A stretch of 64,000 nucleotides of DNA, from positions 1 through 64,000 of IMG/VR virus record IMGVR_UViG_3300025703_000001, one strand, 5' to 3'. The notes beneath the pieces are model-generated. The model was not told the DNA's origin and ran no database searches. It worked only from the letters and a program-made list of their open reading frames with translations. Positions 23,635-31,203 of this stretch are shown here, piece by piece (position 1 is the first letter of the stretch; each line of letters begins with the position of its first letter). The DNA is from a virus. A program made the position numbers and the translations under genes.

Positions 23635-23809
23635 GCATCTTTTCTTCACGCGCTACAGCCCACCCGCGTTCATGTAGCCCGACCAGCATGAGAAATGCTA
23701 GATGAGAGGCAGACGACGGCACAACGTGCCCGTCAAGTGCAGACTTGATGTCTTGATAGGCGGGGTGACTCATCCACCATCCTTCGGCACCTGAAACTTC
23801 AGCCACCAT
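23624..23809 (-). CDS. hypothetical protein, about 61 aa
   Basis: Start at 23809 chosen because it overlaps the upstream stop by 11 bases; upstream in-frame starts would lie inside that gene. Contains EGWWMSHPAYQDIKSAL and HLAFLMLVGLHERGWAVA. No family recognised. Confidence 0.45.
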   Translation of the reverse strand: MVAEVSGAEGWWMSHPAYQDIKSALDGHVVPSSASHLAFLMLVGLHERGWAVAREEKMLDN

Positions 23810-24047
23810 TACAGCACGCACTCTTCCCATCGCAATCTCCACCATCATGCCAACACTGACGCCTTGAATTCGGCCACTCCACGACTTCAAGTTGGTCGCG
23901 GTCAAACAAGTAGGGGTTTTCCAAACTTCCGTCACCGCCAATGATTCTTGCCCTAGCTACGGGCGACCGGAACCCCGTACGCTCTTGGTAGCCAACAGCC
24001 ACTCTCATGAACTCATCTGGCGTTAGAAAGTTTATCTTTTCAACCAC
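23799..24047 (-). CDS. hypothetical protein, 82 aa
   Basis: GTG start preceded by GGAGG at 5 bases. Contains FLTPDEFMRVAVGYQERTG and a C-terminal CWHDGGDCDGKSACC Cys cluster. Overlaps both neighbours. Confidence 0.55.
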   Translation of the reverse strand: MVEKINFLTPDEFMRVAVGYQERTGFRSPVARARIIGGDGSLENPYLFDRDQLEVVEWPNSRRQCWHDGGDCDGKSACCNGG

Positions 24048-24322
24048 GGGGCCTCCAGCGGTAGATTCTCAAACGCGTAGCGACGTATTACGCGCAGACG
24101 AGCCTCTTCGGACCCATCATAGTGGTAGTCAATCAATACGGACTGAATGCAGCGGAGACGCTTTGCCTGTTCGGCATCGGTCTCTTGGCGCACGGACTCC
24201 CAGTCTATGGGTGGTGGGGTATAGCCGCCAGACGGCACCGAGGACGCCATGGTGAACCCTTGGCTATCTGGATTAGCATCAGCCGCTGCCTTGATTGTCT
24301 GAATTCTATCCTTTTCAGTCAT
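24032..24322 (-). CDS. hypothetical protein, 96 aa
   Basis: Starts MTEKDRIQTIKAAADANP; later a helical ETDAEQAKRLRCIQSVLIDY segment. ATGA overlap with the 57-aa helical gene upstream. No family recognised. Confidence 0.55.
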   Translation of the reverse strand: MTEKDRIQTIKAAADANPDSQGFTMASSVPSGGYTPPPIDWESVRQETDAEQAKRLRCIQSVLIDYHYDGSEEARLRVIRRYAFENLPLEAPWLKR

Positions 24323-24492
24323 GGTTCGGCTCTGGCGGCGGCTGCGTCCAACGTGTTGCCTCTACCGATGTACTCGAGCGCCAAGCGCAGCCGGGTGATC
24401 TCGTCCCTCAGCCGCTCCACGTCCATCTCACGCGCTGCCAGCGCAGACAACACGCCAGCGACATACTCGATGCTGAATGCCCTGTCACTCAT
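24319..24492 (-). CDS. 57-aa coiled-coil protein
   Basis: Starts MSDRAFSIEYVAGVL; then AREMDVERLRDEITRLRLAL, a clear heptad-like coil. ATGA overlap with the next gene. Probably an oligomeric adaptor; function unknown. Confidence 0.5.
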   Translation of the reverse strand: MSDRAFSIEYVAGVLSALAAREMDVERLRDEITRLRLALEYIGRGNTLDAAAARAEP

Positions 24493-24560
24493 CCATCTCT
24501 CCCGTCATGGGGTGCGGCGGCTGGGTGCGAGCAGCAGAAGACGGGCTGTAGCTCCCTCAC
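24489..24560 (-). CDS. possible 23-aa peptide
   Basis: GTG start overlapping a TGA in another frame (GTGA), and stop overlapping the next ATG (ATGA). Contains VFCCSHPAAAPHD. The double coupling is suggestive but the length makes it uncertain. Confidence 0.25.
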   Translation of the reverse strand: MRELQPVFCCSHPAAAPHDGRDG

Positions 24561-24614
24561 GGTGTCACGTCCTCTTGGGCCAGGGCTGCGGCGGTCGGGC
24601 AAGGCCAGAACTTT

Positions 24615-24770
24615 TCACATTCGTTGCAGTAGTAGTCGCCCTAGCTCTGCTATGCGGGCCTCGGCGGCGTCCAGTTCGTCGCTCACCTTGAGCCATGCGG
24701 CATAGTTGGCGTCCCGCTCTTGCTCCATGCGTTCAGCACGTTTGCGCCAGTAGAGCGTGGCGTCAGTCAT
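24615..24770 (-). CDS. truncated coiled-coil protein, 51 aa
   Basis: Starts MTDATLYWRKRAER, with ERDANYAAWLKVSDELD. Nearly identical to the first 43 residues of the 79-aa protein at 34623-34862, then diverges at IAELG and stops early (RLLLQRM). Right after the divergence another frame reads DYYCNECEKFWPCPTAAALA, so the 3' end looks like a recombination or frameshift scar. Confidence 0.55.
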   Translation of the reverse strand: MTDATLYWRKRAERMEQERDANYAAWLKVSDELDAAEARIAELGRLLLQRM

Positions 24771-24969
24771 CGAAGCCACCGAGCCGATTCAGGAGGTCGT
24801 CCCGCTCTTGGCGCAGAGCACCTAATTGGCGTTCAGCGTCATCTAGTAATAGCCGCAGGTGGTCCCGTTCCAGCTCTAGTTCGCTGCACCGCTGCTCGGC
24901 GGCGTTTCTTTGGGACATGGCGACGGCGAGACTATTTTCTAGGCTATTGATGTATGAGTAATCACCCAT
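24763..24969 (-). CDS. coiled-coil protein, 68 aa
   Basis: Helical throughout: RNAAEQRCSELELERDHLRL and LLDDAERQLGALRQERDDLL. Starts MGDYSYINSLENS. Overlaps both neighbours by 8 bases. Likely dimeric; function unknown. Confidence 0.55.
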   Translation of the reverse strand: MGDYSYINSLENSLAVAMSQRNAAEQRCSELELERDHLRLLLDDAERQLGALRQERDDLLNRLGGFDD

Positions 24970-25417
24970 TGTCGGCCTCTGCGAGAATCACACCAAGTCC
25001 TCTCCAGTCCAGCGGTGGGGCGGCGATCTCGTTCTCCATCACCCATTCACGCACCTTGGCAAATAATGCGGCGTACTCAGTCATCACGTCGTCAGCCAAT
25101 GTGATAACTGTGTCGCTGGTGTCGCTCGCCCCTGGCGGATGATCCAGTTTGGAGCGTTCCCACGCTTGTCTTGCGGCGGTCAACATGGTTGGTAGCTCCT
25201 TTGGTCCAGCTGGATCAACCCGTAGGGCCATCAGCCACGGCGCTCGGCTCAACACTGCTGAGCGGTCATGTCCTTTGGCGTTGAGGTAGTCGTGGCGAAA
25301 CTGGTCAGCCTCGGTATAGCTGGAGCAATACTCGTAGCCGTCCTCGTGGTCACAGCAGATGAGTTTGAGCACCCACGGTTCGGTGCGCTCCGGGTCAATC
25401 GTGTCGCTGTAGTGCAT
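24962..25417 (-). CDS. hypothetical protein sharing a module with 26337-26927
   Basis: 151 aa. Its first 50 residues (SDTIDPERTEPWVLKLICCD, YTEADQFRHDYLNAKGHDR) match the C-terminal part of the 196-aa protein 1 kb upstream (EPWVLELICCGHSDGFEY, FTEADRFRYDYLDAKGHDR). The C-terminal 100 residues are a separate helical region. TGATG coupling with the gene upstream. The shared module may bind a common partner. Confidence 0.6.
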   Translation of the reverse strand: MHYSDTIDPERTEPWVLKLICCDHEDGYEYCSSYTEADQFRHDYLNAKGHDRSAVLSRAPWLMALRVDPAGPKELPTMLTAARQAWERSKLDHPPGASDTSDTVITLADDVMTEYAALFAKVREWVMENEIAAPPLDWRGLGVILAEADNG

Positions 25418-25764
25418 CAGGCGTCCTTTCGCTCGGGGCGTGGGTCAGCCAGAGCAGCCACGAGTGCGTAGTAATGCAAGGCCAGGTCGGGGTCTAGGGC
25501 ATTCGCTTCGACGTAGACCCGTGCCGCAGCTTCGATCAATCGCAGCCGCTCCACGTCCTGAGTCGGGGCCTTCAGCGATAGATCGGCTAGTCCCTGCAGC
25601 GACTTACGCAGCTTGTCGTACTCATCTTTGAGTGTGCGGAGTGCTGCCTTCGCATCATTTCCCATTCCTTCGGCATCACTTCTTGGCAGGTTGACCTCAA
25701 TGCGCACGGTATGGTTCCAGGTATTCTGTTCGCCACGACCCTCAGTTGTCAGATTCGTAGGCAT
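25417..25764 (-). CDS. helical hypothetical protein, 115 aa
   Basis: Start at 25764 with AGGAGGT six bases upstream; a longer reading frame exists but lacks a ribosome site. Coiled segments (AALRTLKDEYDKLRKSL, DVERLRLIEAAARVYVEA). No family recognised. Confidence 0.6.
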   Translation of the reverse strand: MPTNLTTEGRGEQNTWNHTVRIEVNLPRSDAEGMGNDAKAALRTLKDEYDKLRKSLQGLADLSLKAPTQDVERLRLIEAAARVYVEANALDPDLALHYYALVAALADPRPERKDA

Positions 25765-25798
25765 CTCAGACCTCCTGTTAGAAATCTTGTCTTTTCCT

Positions 25799-26344
25799 TC
25801 ACGCCAAATTCTCCTCTGCCCACTTGCAGTATGCCGCGAACTCTTCTGGGGTGTTGTACTTTTCCCGTGCGGCCCGGTCCATCTTGTGATATCCGGCATC
25901 AGGATTGCTTCGGGACGGCAGGGCGAAGTTCTCTGGAGGATAGTAGTCCATTGGCGGTTGCGAGTATCCAGCGGCTTCTAGGGCGTCTCTCACAACGGCC
26001 CAGACTGGATGTTCGGAGCGGTCAGGGTAATCGGGGTCGTCGCTGCCCATCAGGAGCCAATCTCTTGTTTCGTTGCTCCACCAGTTAGAGTTGCCGATTC
26101 TGTTGCGACGGGCCACCATGGGCGTCCAGGTGATCCAAATCCCCTCGTCCTCGGCGCGCTTGGTAAAACACCATGGACAGATCAATCCGCCATGTCGATG
26201 CATCAGCTCGTCCCACAACGGTTGCGGCGAATGCCAAATTAGTCCGTTAAAGCCTCCGCAGTCCTGGCATGGTTCCGTTCCCGTGATCTCATAGCGCGGG
26301 GCGGCGTGTTTTTCTTCTGAAGGAATAGCGTTGCTTTCACTCAC
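25799..26344 (-). CDS. conserved phage protein with zinc ribbon, 181 aa
   Basis: CQDCGGFNGLIWHSPQPLWD followed by GGLICPWCF gives a four-Cys zinc ribbon; then RNRIGNSNWWSNETRDWLLM and a helical C-terminus (PEEFAAYCKWAEENLA). The same layout occurs in uncharacterised proteins of other actinophages. The start lies inside a copy of the boundary repeat. Confidence 0.6.
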   Translation of the reverse strand: MSESNAIPSEEKHAAPRYEITGTEPCQDCGGFNGLIWHSPQPLWDELMHRHGGLICPWCFTKRAEDEGIWITWTPMVARRNRIGNSNWWSNETRDWLLMGSDDPDYPDRSEHPVWAVVRDALEAAGYSQPPMDYYPPENFALPSRSNPDAGYHKMDRAAREKYNTPEEFAAYCKWAEENLA

Positions 26345-26346
26345 CG
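26318..26346 (+). repeat. gene-boundary repeat (coding copy)
   Basis: Plus strand TGAAGGAATAGCG, then GCTTTCACTCACCG; very close to the copies at 1973-1999 and 44414-44442. On the minus strand it encodes the N-terminus MSESNAIPSE of the gene above. Confidence 0.55.
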
Positions 26347-26927
26347 TATTCTGCCACCCTCTCCTGCACTACCGTTTGCCGGACTTCTTCTGCTCCATTT
26401 GCCGTTAGCTTTAAGATAGCCTGGCGGTCATGTCCCTTGGCGTCAAGATAATCATAGCGGAACCGATCAGCCTCCGTAAAGGTCTGGAAATACTCAAAGC
26501 CGTCAGAATGGCCACAGCAGATCAGTTCCAGCACCCAGGGTTCATATCGTGTCTCGTCAATGGTATCGCTGCACACGCACAGAGAACACCGTAAATCAGG
26601 CGCCGGATCGACGGAACCGCCTGATCCGTATTCGGTGCCAGGATCGTCTCCATAGAGAACCGCGTGCAGCCTGTTCGCCAGTTCGATCAGACGCGACTTT
26701 GGCTCATCTATCGGCAGTTGGCCCGGATACATGAAATCGAGGAAATCGCGAGCAGTGAGCAACGAAGAGCGTTGCCTCGTGGCGGTGACAAGCAGGGCGT
26801 CGCGCTCCTCAATCACATCATCGAGCGTCTGACCTAGTTCGGCGCGCTCCTCAGTTAGCCGCGTGACAAGCAGTGAGACCTTGTTCAGCTCATCCTGTAA
26901 GTTTTCAATAGTTGGATCAGTTTCCAT
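26337..26927 (-). CDS. coiled-coil protein with duplicated C-terminal module, 196 aa
   Basis: N-terminal coil (ENLQDELNKVSLLVTRLTEE, then VIEERDALLVTATRQRSSLL), a middle FLDFMYPGQLPIDEP, and the EPWVLELICC...KGHDR module shared with 24962-25417. Cys pairs CSLCVCS precede the module. Overlaps both neighbours by 8-11 bases. Confidence 0.6.
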   Translation of the reverse strand: METDPTIENLQDELNKVSLLVTRLTEERAELGQTLDDVIEERDALLVTATRQRSSLLTARDFLDFMYPGQLPIDEPKSRLIELANRLHAVLYGDDPGTEYGSGGSVDPAPDLRCSLCVCSDTIDETRYEPWVLELICCGHSDGFEYFQTFTEADRFRYDYLDAKGHDRQAILKLTANGAEEVRQTVVQERVAEYGE

Positions 26928-27354
26928 CGACCAGCCTCGCTCGGAATGGGCATCTCACCGGATGACCCACGTACTCGCCGCAGCCTGGACACTTCAACGA
27001 CTCCAAGCTGCATGGTTCGGTGCCCCCGTCGCCGTAAGGGCAGGTCTCTCGCCAATGTTGCACACCGTCGCATTCGCACAGTGCGTCAAGGGTGTCCTCC
27101 GTCAGTTTGGCGGCGGCTTCCGCCTGGTGTGATTCCCATGATCCCCCCTCTTGCAATGCACGCTTCAATGCTGCGTTCTCTGCTCTGAGCTGTTCACTGA
27201 GCTGCTCCAAGAGCACGTGCGATTGCTCAAGCGTCTTCGCGCGGTTCATCCACTTGACGAACCGCTCCTCGTCTATGACCGCCTGGGCTTTCAGGGTGTC
27301 CAGCTCCTTCTCCATCTCTCGATACCGGTCGGAACGGCTGAACCTGGGTGCGCT
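26917..27354 (-). CDS. coiled-coil protein with C-terminal zinc ribbon, 145 aa
   Basis: GTG start at 27354 chosen because AGGAGG lies 5 bases upstream. A long coil (YREMEKELDTLKAQAVIDEE, LLEQLSEQLRAENAALKRAL) is followed by Cys pairs ending CPGCGEYVGHPVRCPF. No catalytic motif seen. Confidence 0.6.
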   Translation of the reverse strand, partial: SAPRFSRSDRYREMEKELDTLKAQAVIDEERFVKWMNRAKTLEQSHVLLEQLSEQLRAENAALKRALQEGGSWESHQAEAAAKLTEDTLDALCECDGVQHWRETCPYGDGGTEPCSLESLKCPGCGEYVGHPVRCPFRARLVDGN

Positions 27355-27415
27355 CACGGTCTCCTCCTGTTCGTATTTGCTGGCGAAATACACCGTTATC
27401 TAGGGAGTTTACGTA

Positions 27416-27437
27416 CGTATAGCGTTTCTGCTATACG
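27416..27437. promoter_or_regulatory. dyad CGTATAGC-N6-GCTATACG
   Basis: Perfect 8-bp inverted repeat with a 6-base loop in the 110-base gap between two minus-strand genes. No T-run, so an operator or RNA structure is more likely than a terminator. Confidence 0.5.
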
Positions 27438-27441
27438 AAAT

Positions 27442-27470
27442 TTGTCTGAATAGCTGTACTTTCCTTCATG
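27442..27470 (-). repeat. gene-boundary repeat
   Basis: On the minus strand the stop TGA of the upstream gene is the first codon of the element: TGAAGGAAAGTACAG, then CTATTCAGACAA. Confidence 0.6.
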
Positions 27471-27705
27471 ATTCCTCCGTACAGTGAATCCAGGGTCGAC
27501 CTTCGGAATCATAACCGCACGCACGATCCGAACCGCACGTCGCGCAAATGGTTCCTATAGACCTTTCTGGATCAGGTTCCCAATCGTACTCAACTTCCAC
27601 AACATCGGTGCCGTTGAAAACATGGTCCCAAAATTCCCCATCATCCATAGAGTCTCGCAAATCGGCTTCTGGACACAGATGGCGGAACGGACGAACCTCG
27701 GTCAT
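27466..27705 (-). CDS. acidic protein with zinc motif, 79 aa
   Basis: Start at 27705, about 11 bases after GGAGGAAC. Contains EFWDHVFNGTDVVEVEYDWE and a C-terminal CATCGSDRACGYD...HC set. Its stop begins a boundary repeat. Confidence 0.6.
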   Translation of the reverse strand: MTEVRPFRHLCPEADLRDSMDDGEFWDHVFNGTDVVEVEYDWEPDPERSIGTICATCGSDRACGYDSEGRPWIHCTEES

Positions 27706-27707
27706 GG

Positions 27708-27923
27708 CTACCAAGTTCCTCCTGCCATTTCGTACAGATCGTCGGCCAGCACTTTGCAATGAGACACCAGTGTTCCAAGATCCAACGAATTGGCCGTGCC
27801 CTCTTCTGCCTTAAGTGCGTAACCGTACGCCAGCCCCGCCACTGACGCCAGAATTTGCGTTGGTGACGGCGACAACGATTCAGCTCGCTCAAACAGTTCC
27901 GTTTGAATATCGGGGGCACTCAT
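27708..27923 (-). CDS. hypothetical helical protein, 71 aa
   Basis: ATGA overlap sets the start at 27923 (MSAPDIQTELFERAESL). Helical with SPTQILASVAGLAYGYAL. No family recognised. Confidence 0.55.
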   Translation of the reverse strand: MSAPDIQTELFERAESLSPSPTQILASVAGLAYGYALKAEEGTANSLDLGTLVSHCKVLADDLYEMAGGTW

Positions 27924-28237
27924 GGGGCGCATATCCCGTTTTCACGCAGGTACGCGTCGGCCAACGTTTCCGCAACCTCCTGCACCCTCTCATCTGTGGC
28001 GTCGTCGTCCACGCCAAGCAATTGACGCCGCACCCAGCCGCTCACTTCAGATCGACTGGGCATGGTGTCCCATCCAAAATCCGACGAATGGCACCGAACG
28101 TAATCCCACCCGTAGGTGAACGGATATCGGGTCGGAATGTATCGCTCGGGATTCGATGGACGCCCCTCTATCTGAGCAATCGTAGCGTCAACGCTACCCA
28201 GGAAGTCTTGCGTCTGAATAGGGCTACTTTCATCCAT
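27920..28237 (-). CDS. hypothetical protein, 105 aa
   Basis: TGATG coupling to the upstream stop. Contains RYPFTYGWDYVRCHSSDFGW and an acidic helical C-terminus (TDERVQEVAETLADAYL). No family recognised. Confidence 0.55.
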   Translation of the reverse strand: MDESSPIQTQDFLGSVDATIAQIEGRPSNPERYIPTRYPFTYGWDYVRCHSSDFGWDTMPSRSEVSGWVRRQLLGVDDDATDERVQEVAETLADAYLRENGICAP

Positions 28238-28638
28238 CACTCTTCTCCTCGCCATTTCAGGTGGCTACGTCCCTCGTCGGTCATCATGGGGACCAACGCT
28301 GCGGCGGTATCCGAGACAGTCCAATCTACGCCGTCCTGGCAACCCCACCCGGTATAGTCGTTCCACGCCTCCAGATAGCCCCAGCGCCCATCAGCGAAGC
28401 GCATCACACCATATAGCGACAGCTCCGTGCCGATGTCCTCATCGTCACCATTAGATGTCCACCAGATTTCCACGACTTCGCTCGGGACAGGACGGTCCTC
28501 AATCAGAGTGCCAGTAACGTCTCGCCACTGGTAAGAGGCTTCCGTAATGGAGCGCCACTCGCTGTAGCCGTAGTCACTACGGGCCAACGGCTCTGGCAAC
28601 CCTTTGGGTGGTGAAGGAAAGCCCACGATTTCAGACAT
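28237..28638 (-). CDS. hypothetical protein, 133 aa
   Basis: Start at 28638: ATGTCTGA overlaps the stop of the 55-aa zinc gene. Starts MSEIVGFPSPPKG; Trp- and Asp-rich, with VVEIWWTSNGDDEDIGTEL and GRWGYLEAWNDYTGWG, suggesting a small beta domain. Same start style as 35907-36173. Confidence 0.6.
   Translation of the reverse strand: MSEIVGFPSPPKGLPEPLARSDYGYSEWRSITEASYQWRDVTGTLIEDRPVPSEVVEIWWTSNGDDEDIGTELSLYGVMRFADGRWGYLEAWNDYTGWGCQDGVDWTVSDTAAALVPMMTDEGRSHLKWRGEE
28612..28638 (+). repeat. gene-boundary repeat (coding copy)
   Basis: Plus strand TGAAGGAAAGCCC, then ATTTCAGACAT. On the minus strand it forms the start codon and first residues of 28237-28638 and the stop of 28631-28798. Confidence 0.5.
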
Positions 28639-28798
28639 TGCGCGTATCCCAACACTCTTGCAGCCATTCCTGGTTGCACGCCACGCACACGTCAGGGTAC
28701 TCCTGCGGGTCGTAACTCTCGTAGCCAGCGATGACCTCGGTCTCGCCACAGTAGATGCACTTACCCTCTCGGGTCGCCGTCTTCATTGCGTTGGTCAT
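28631..28798 (-). CDS. 55-aa zinc-ribbon protein, leaderless
   Basis: Starts MTNAMKTATREGKC; CIYCGETEV and CVACNQEWL form a CxxC/CxxC ribbon. The ATG follows the -10 box by six bases, so the mRNA probably begins at the ATG. First gene of the unit below 28.8 kb. Confidence 0.7.
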   Translation of the reverse strand: MTNAMKTATREGKCIYCGETEVIAGYESYDPQEYPDVCVACNQEWLQECWDTRNV

Positions 28799-28804
28799 AA
28801 ATCA

Positions 28805-28833
28805 AGTATGCGCCTCGGTGTCGTCTATGTCAA
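28805..28833 (-). promoter_or_regulatory. promoter, leaderless type
   Basis: -35 TTGACA, spacer 17, -10 CATACT, then TGATTT and the ATG at 28798. Confidence 0.75.
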
Positions 28834-29157
28834 GCCGTTTGACCTGCGATTGTATAGAAAATTGGTGGCGGGTGAGGTATCAAGCAACTTTTCGGTTACT
28901 CTGCCGTCGCCGTAGTGCCGAACCGATGCATTCCCATTCTCCGTTTACGTGCCGTCGCACTCTTTCCTGACCACCTGCTAACTATAGTATATCTTTCGTT
29001 TGAATCCAGGAGTATTCAGACATCAGAACGGTGCCACCGACTCTCGATTCCCCACGGTGGACTTCCCGCGTAATCGGCCCCGATATCCGAAAGTTAAGGG
29101 TTAGCTCGTGACACGGGCGTGCTGGTTTGTTGATCGTGTCGTTACACCACACCGTTC
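28834..29157. other. 324-base gap without a convincing gene
   Basis: Lies between the promoter and the gene ending at 29158. Contains GGAGTATTCAGACATCAG (half of the boundary repeat, 29007-29024) and a CCACCG...CGGTGG inverted repeat (around 29035-29061). Weakly AT-rich TATAGTATAT-like sequence at about 28983-28992. Short ORFs on both strands lack ribosome sites. Confidence 0.4.
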
Positions 29158-29439
29158 TCATGCTTGAAGTTTTCTCCGGGCCTCATTGCGCATCTGAATG
29201 TGCTTGACTAAAGCGGTCTGAAGCTTGTCCACGGTCTCGTCATCCAGACAGACTTCATTATCGTGCCACGCATGCCGCAGTGCCAGCCACGCCCAGCGAA
29301 AGCGCCCCCATTGCTTGGCTATGGCTGGTGACCAGATCGTCAGAAAAAGCGTTCCATCTTCCCACCCATCCAATCCGATGGCATGCGAGTGGCACGCGTC
29401 CACGATCAGGCATTCGTCAATCGTCTTGTTGTCCAGCAC
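29158..29439 (-). CDS. hypothetical protein, 93 aa
   Basis: Starts MLDNKTIDECLIVDACHSHA; then WGRFRWAWLALRHAWHDNEV and a basic helical C-terminus. Overlaps the endonuclease VII gene by 23 bases. No family recognised. Confidence 0.55.
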   Translation of the reverse strand: MLDNKTIDECLIVDACHSHAIGLDGWEDGTLFLTIWSPAIAKQWGRFRWAWLALRHAWHDNEVCLDDETVDKLQTALVKHIQMRNEARRKLQA

Positions 29440-29932
29440 GCCAGCTCCTAACGATTTTAAGCGGTCGGTTCGCCATGTGAGCGTCTATCTTGTCTCCATG
29501 TTGCCGAAGCCACCCTAGCAGGATATTACAGCGGTTACAGAGCAATCCACGGATGCAATTCTCGCAGCCCTTATTCATGGGATGATCCCGGTCGCAGCAC
29601 GGAGCGTCCCAGTCGTGATCAACACCCATAGCGCCCATACCATACGACCTCGGATCACCGCAGATATTGCAGGCGTCCTTCTGCAAGATATGGAAGATGT
29701 CGTCGTACTCCAAAAGGGTCATCGTCCAGGCCCGCATAAGCGTGATCGCTCTGACCAATGGACGCCGACATTCTTTGCACGTGTCATAATGGCCATCCGG
29801 CTTGCGCTTAAGCTTGTGAAACTGTGCCAGTGGCTTTTCTATCCCGCAAGTATCGCAGACCTTCAGGGGGCCTTCGTTGAGTTCGGCTTCACGCCGCTCA
29901 ATCATTTCCTTGCGTAGTCGCGTATAACCCAA
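29417..29932 (-). CDS. recombination endonuclease VII-like nuclease
   Basis: 171 aa. N-terminal zinc motif CDTCGIEKPLAQFHK...CKECRR, then the endonuclease VII core CNICGDP...VDHDWDAPCCDRDHP and CIRGLLCNRCNILLGWLRQH. T4 gp49-type enzymes resolve branched DNA before packaging. All four zinc cysteines and the catalytic DH region are present. A strong call. Confidence 0.85.
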   Translation of the reverse strand: MGYTRLRKEMIERREAELNEGPLKVCDTCGIEKPLAQFHKLKRKPDGHYDTCKECRRPLVRAITLMRAWTMTLLEYDDIFHILQKDACNICGDPRSYGMGAMGVDHDWDAPCCDRDHPMNKGCENCIRGLLCNRCNILLGWLRQHGDKIDAHMANRPLKIVRSWRAGQQDD

Positions 29933-29973
29933 GTGCTAACTCCAGTTATCTTTTTGAGAAGATATGAGCAGAT

Positions 29974-30447
29974 TCATCCATGCTCCTCGATAAATGCGTT
30001 CATGACGGCGACGTCAGCCCTTGTCAGTCCGATTTCTGGATCAGGATTCACCACCAGATACGGAAAGCCTACCTGAAACAACGGACCATCTACGTCCAGG
30101 GCCGGGATATCGTCCTCTGCCCAGATGAACGATTCCCCAACGGTAGCGTATTCCGCAACCGCGTGATATTTACCAACCACCGCAGGATATGGGTGGCGCT
30201 GGACCACGGGCAGTGGTGACCAACCAAAGTGCGGCGCAATAATGTCATTCGCTGCGGCGTCCCATGTTGTCAGCCAACATAGTTCGGCAGCCAGCGTTCC
30301 CAATGCGATACCCATTTCTAGAGAAAGGTGTAACTGAGAGAACCGCCACGGAACATCAAGATGATCCCAGCTGCCCCACTCAGACGGAAACTTGGGCGTC
30401 TGGGGCATCGGTGACAAGACGCCATCAACGTCCAACATGATTCTCAT
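29974..30447 (-). CDS. HAD-family phosphatase-like protein
   Basis: 157 aa. HAD motif I MLDVDGVLSP (DxDG), motif II LTTW, a Lys in VVGKYHAV and motif IV FIWAEDD. It resembles small HAD phosphatases of actinophages, some linked to RNA repair (3' or 5' phosphate removal). The substrate is unknown. The start ATG follows a boundary-repeat-like sequence (30447-30472). Confidence 0.75.
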   Translation of the reverse strand: MRIMLDVDGVLSPMPQTPKFPSEWGSWDHLDVPWRFSQLHLSLEMGIALGTLAAELCWLTTWDAAANDIIAPHFGWSPLPVVQRHPYPAVVGKYHAVAEYATVGESFIWAEDDIPALDVDGPLFQVGFPYLVVNPDPEIGLTRADVAVMNAFIEEHG

Positions 30448-30466
30448 CGTCTGAAAGTAACGATAT

Positions 30467-30796
30467 TCATTCTGTATCGGTTCCGTTGGGCGGAGGCAAC
30501 CGATACAGAACGTACCGATCCGCCAATTGAATGGGGTCTTCCAGGTAGTCGCCTAGCAGAACGCGCCACGCCTCTTGCGGCCATGAATGCGGCGGAACGT
30601 ATCCTGTCGAGAGGTTGTCGTATTGACGTTGCAGCTCGTCCCGTTCCCGTTCAATCTGCTTGGCTAGTTTTTCCCACCGATCAGCCTCAGCAGTCCAATG
30701 CAGACGACTACAGACAAGGCAACGGCCTTCCGCGTCAATGATTGGCTCGATCTCGGGTTCATGTGGGTGCTTTGTACTGACTTCGTTAACGGCCAT
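30467..30796 (-). CDS. helical protein with CxxC, 109 aa
   Basis: TGATG coupling to the gene upstream gives start 30796; the longer frame upstream lies inside that gene. Contains CLVCSRLHWTAEADRWEKL and a coil (KQIERERDELQRQYDNL), then WPQEAWRVLLGDYL. No family recognised. Confidence 0.55.
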   Translation of the reverse strand: MAVNEVSTKHPHEPEIEPIIDAEGRCLVCSRLHWTAEADRWEKLAKQIERERDELQRQYDNLSTGYVPPHSWPQEAWRVLLGDYLEDPIQLADRYVLYRLPPPNGTDTE

Positions 30797-31203
30797 CAGT
30801 AAATCCACGCATTCCGCGCTTCTGCCCAACCTCTTGCTCTTACGCGATCCATCTCTCTTAGTCGCTCTCGTAGTTCTTCTGCCGCCTTGGGACTGAGGTT
30901 GGGAACCAGTAGACACGATGATTTATGAAGGGTGCCCGGCATATGAATGGCGACGCCGGGGATGTCAGGATTGTCGGGCGCTGGAGTACAGCCGCACTCG
31001 GGACACGGTACATAAGAACCATCATCCTGCCATCCGGTCTCATTCAAGCACGTCCAGTATCGATGTTTTGCCCCGCACACTTCAAAATCACCAAACCCAG
31101 TCTGGATCATCCATCCACCGGGTAGTCGCGCCACACCCATATCGTCGCTATCGTACGAGCCGTCAGAGGCGAGCCATTCCATTTCTATCGTGTCGTAAAC
31201 CAT
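30796..31203 (-). CDS. hypothetical protein with zinc ribbon, 135 aa
   Basis: N-terminal beta part (MVYDTIEMEWLAS, GGWMIQTGFGDFEV), a Cys motif C...CPECGC and a helical C-terminus (AAEELRERLREMDRVRARGW). TGATG coupling at the start. Confidence 0.55.
   Translation of the reverse strand: MVYDTIEMEWLASDGSYDSDDMGVARLPGGWMIQTGFGDFEVCGAKHRYWTCLNETGWQDDGSYVPCPECGCTPAPDNPDIPGVAIHMPGTLHKSSCLLVPNLSPKAAEELRERLREMDRVRARGWAEARNAWIY

Noticed and set aside
28755-28970. A 71-codon plus-strand ORF
   Set aside because: No ribosome site, crosses a well-formed minus-strand promoter and zinc-protein gene, composition like a shadow frame.
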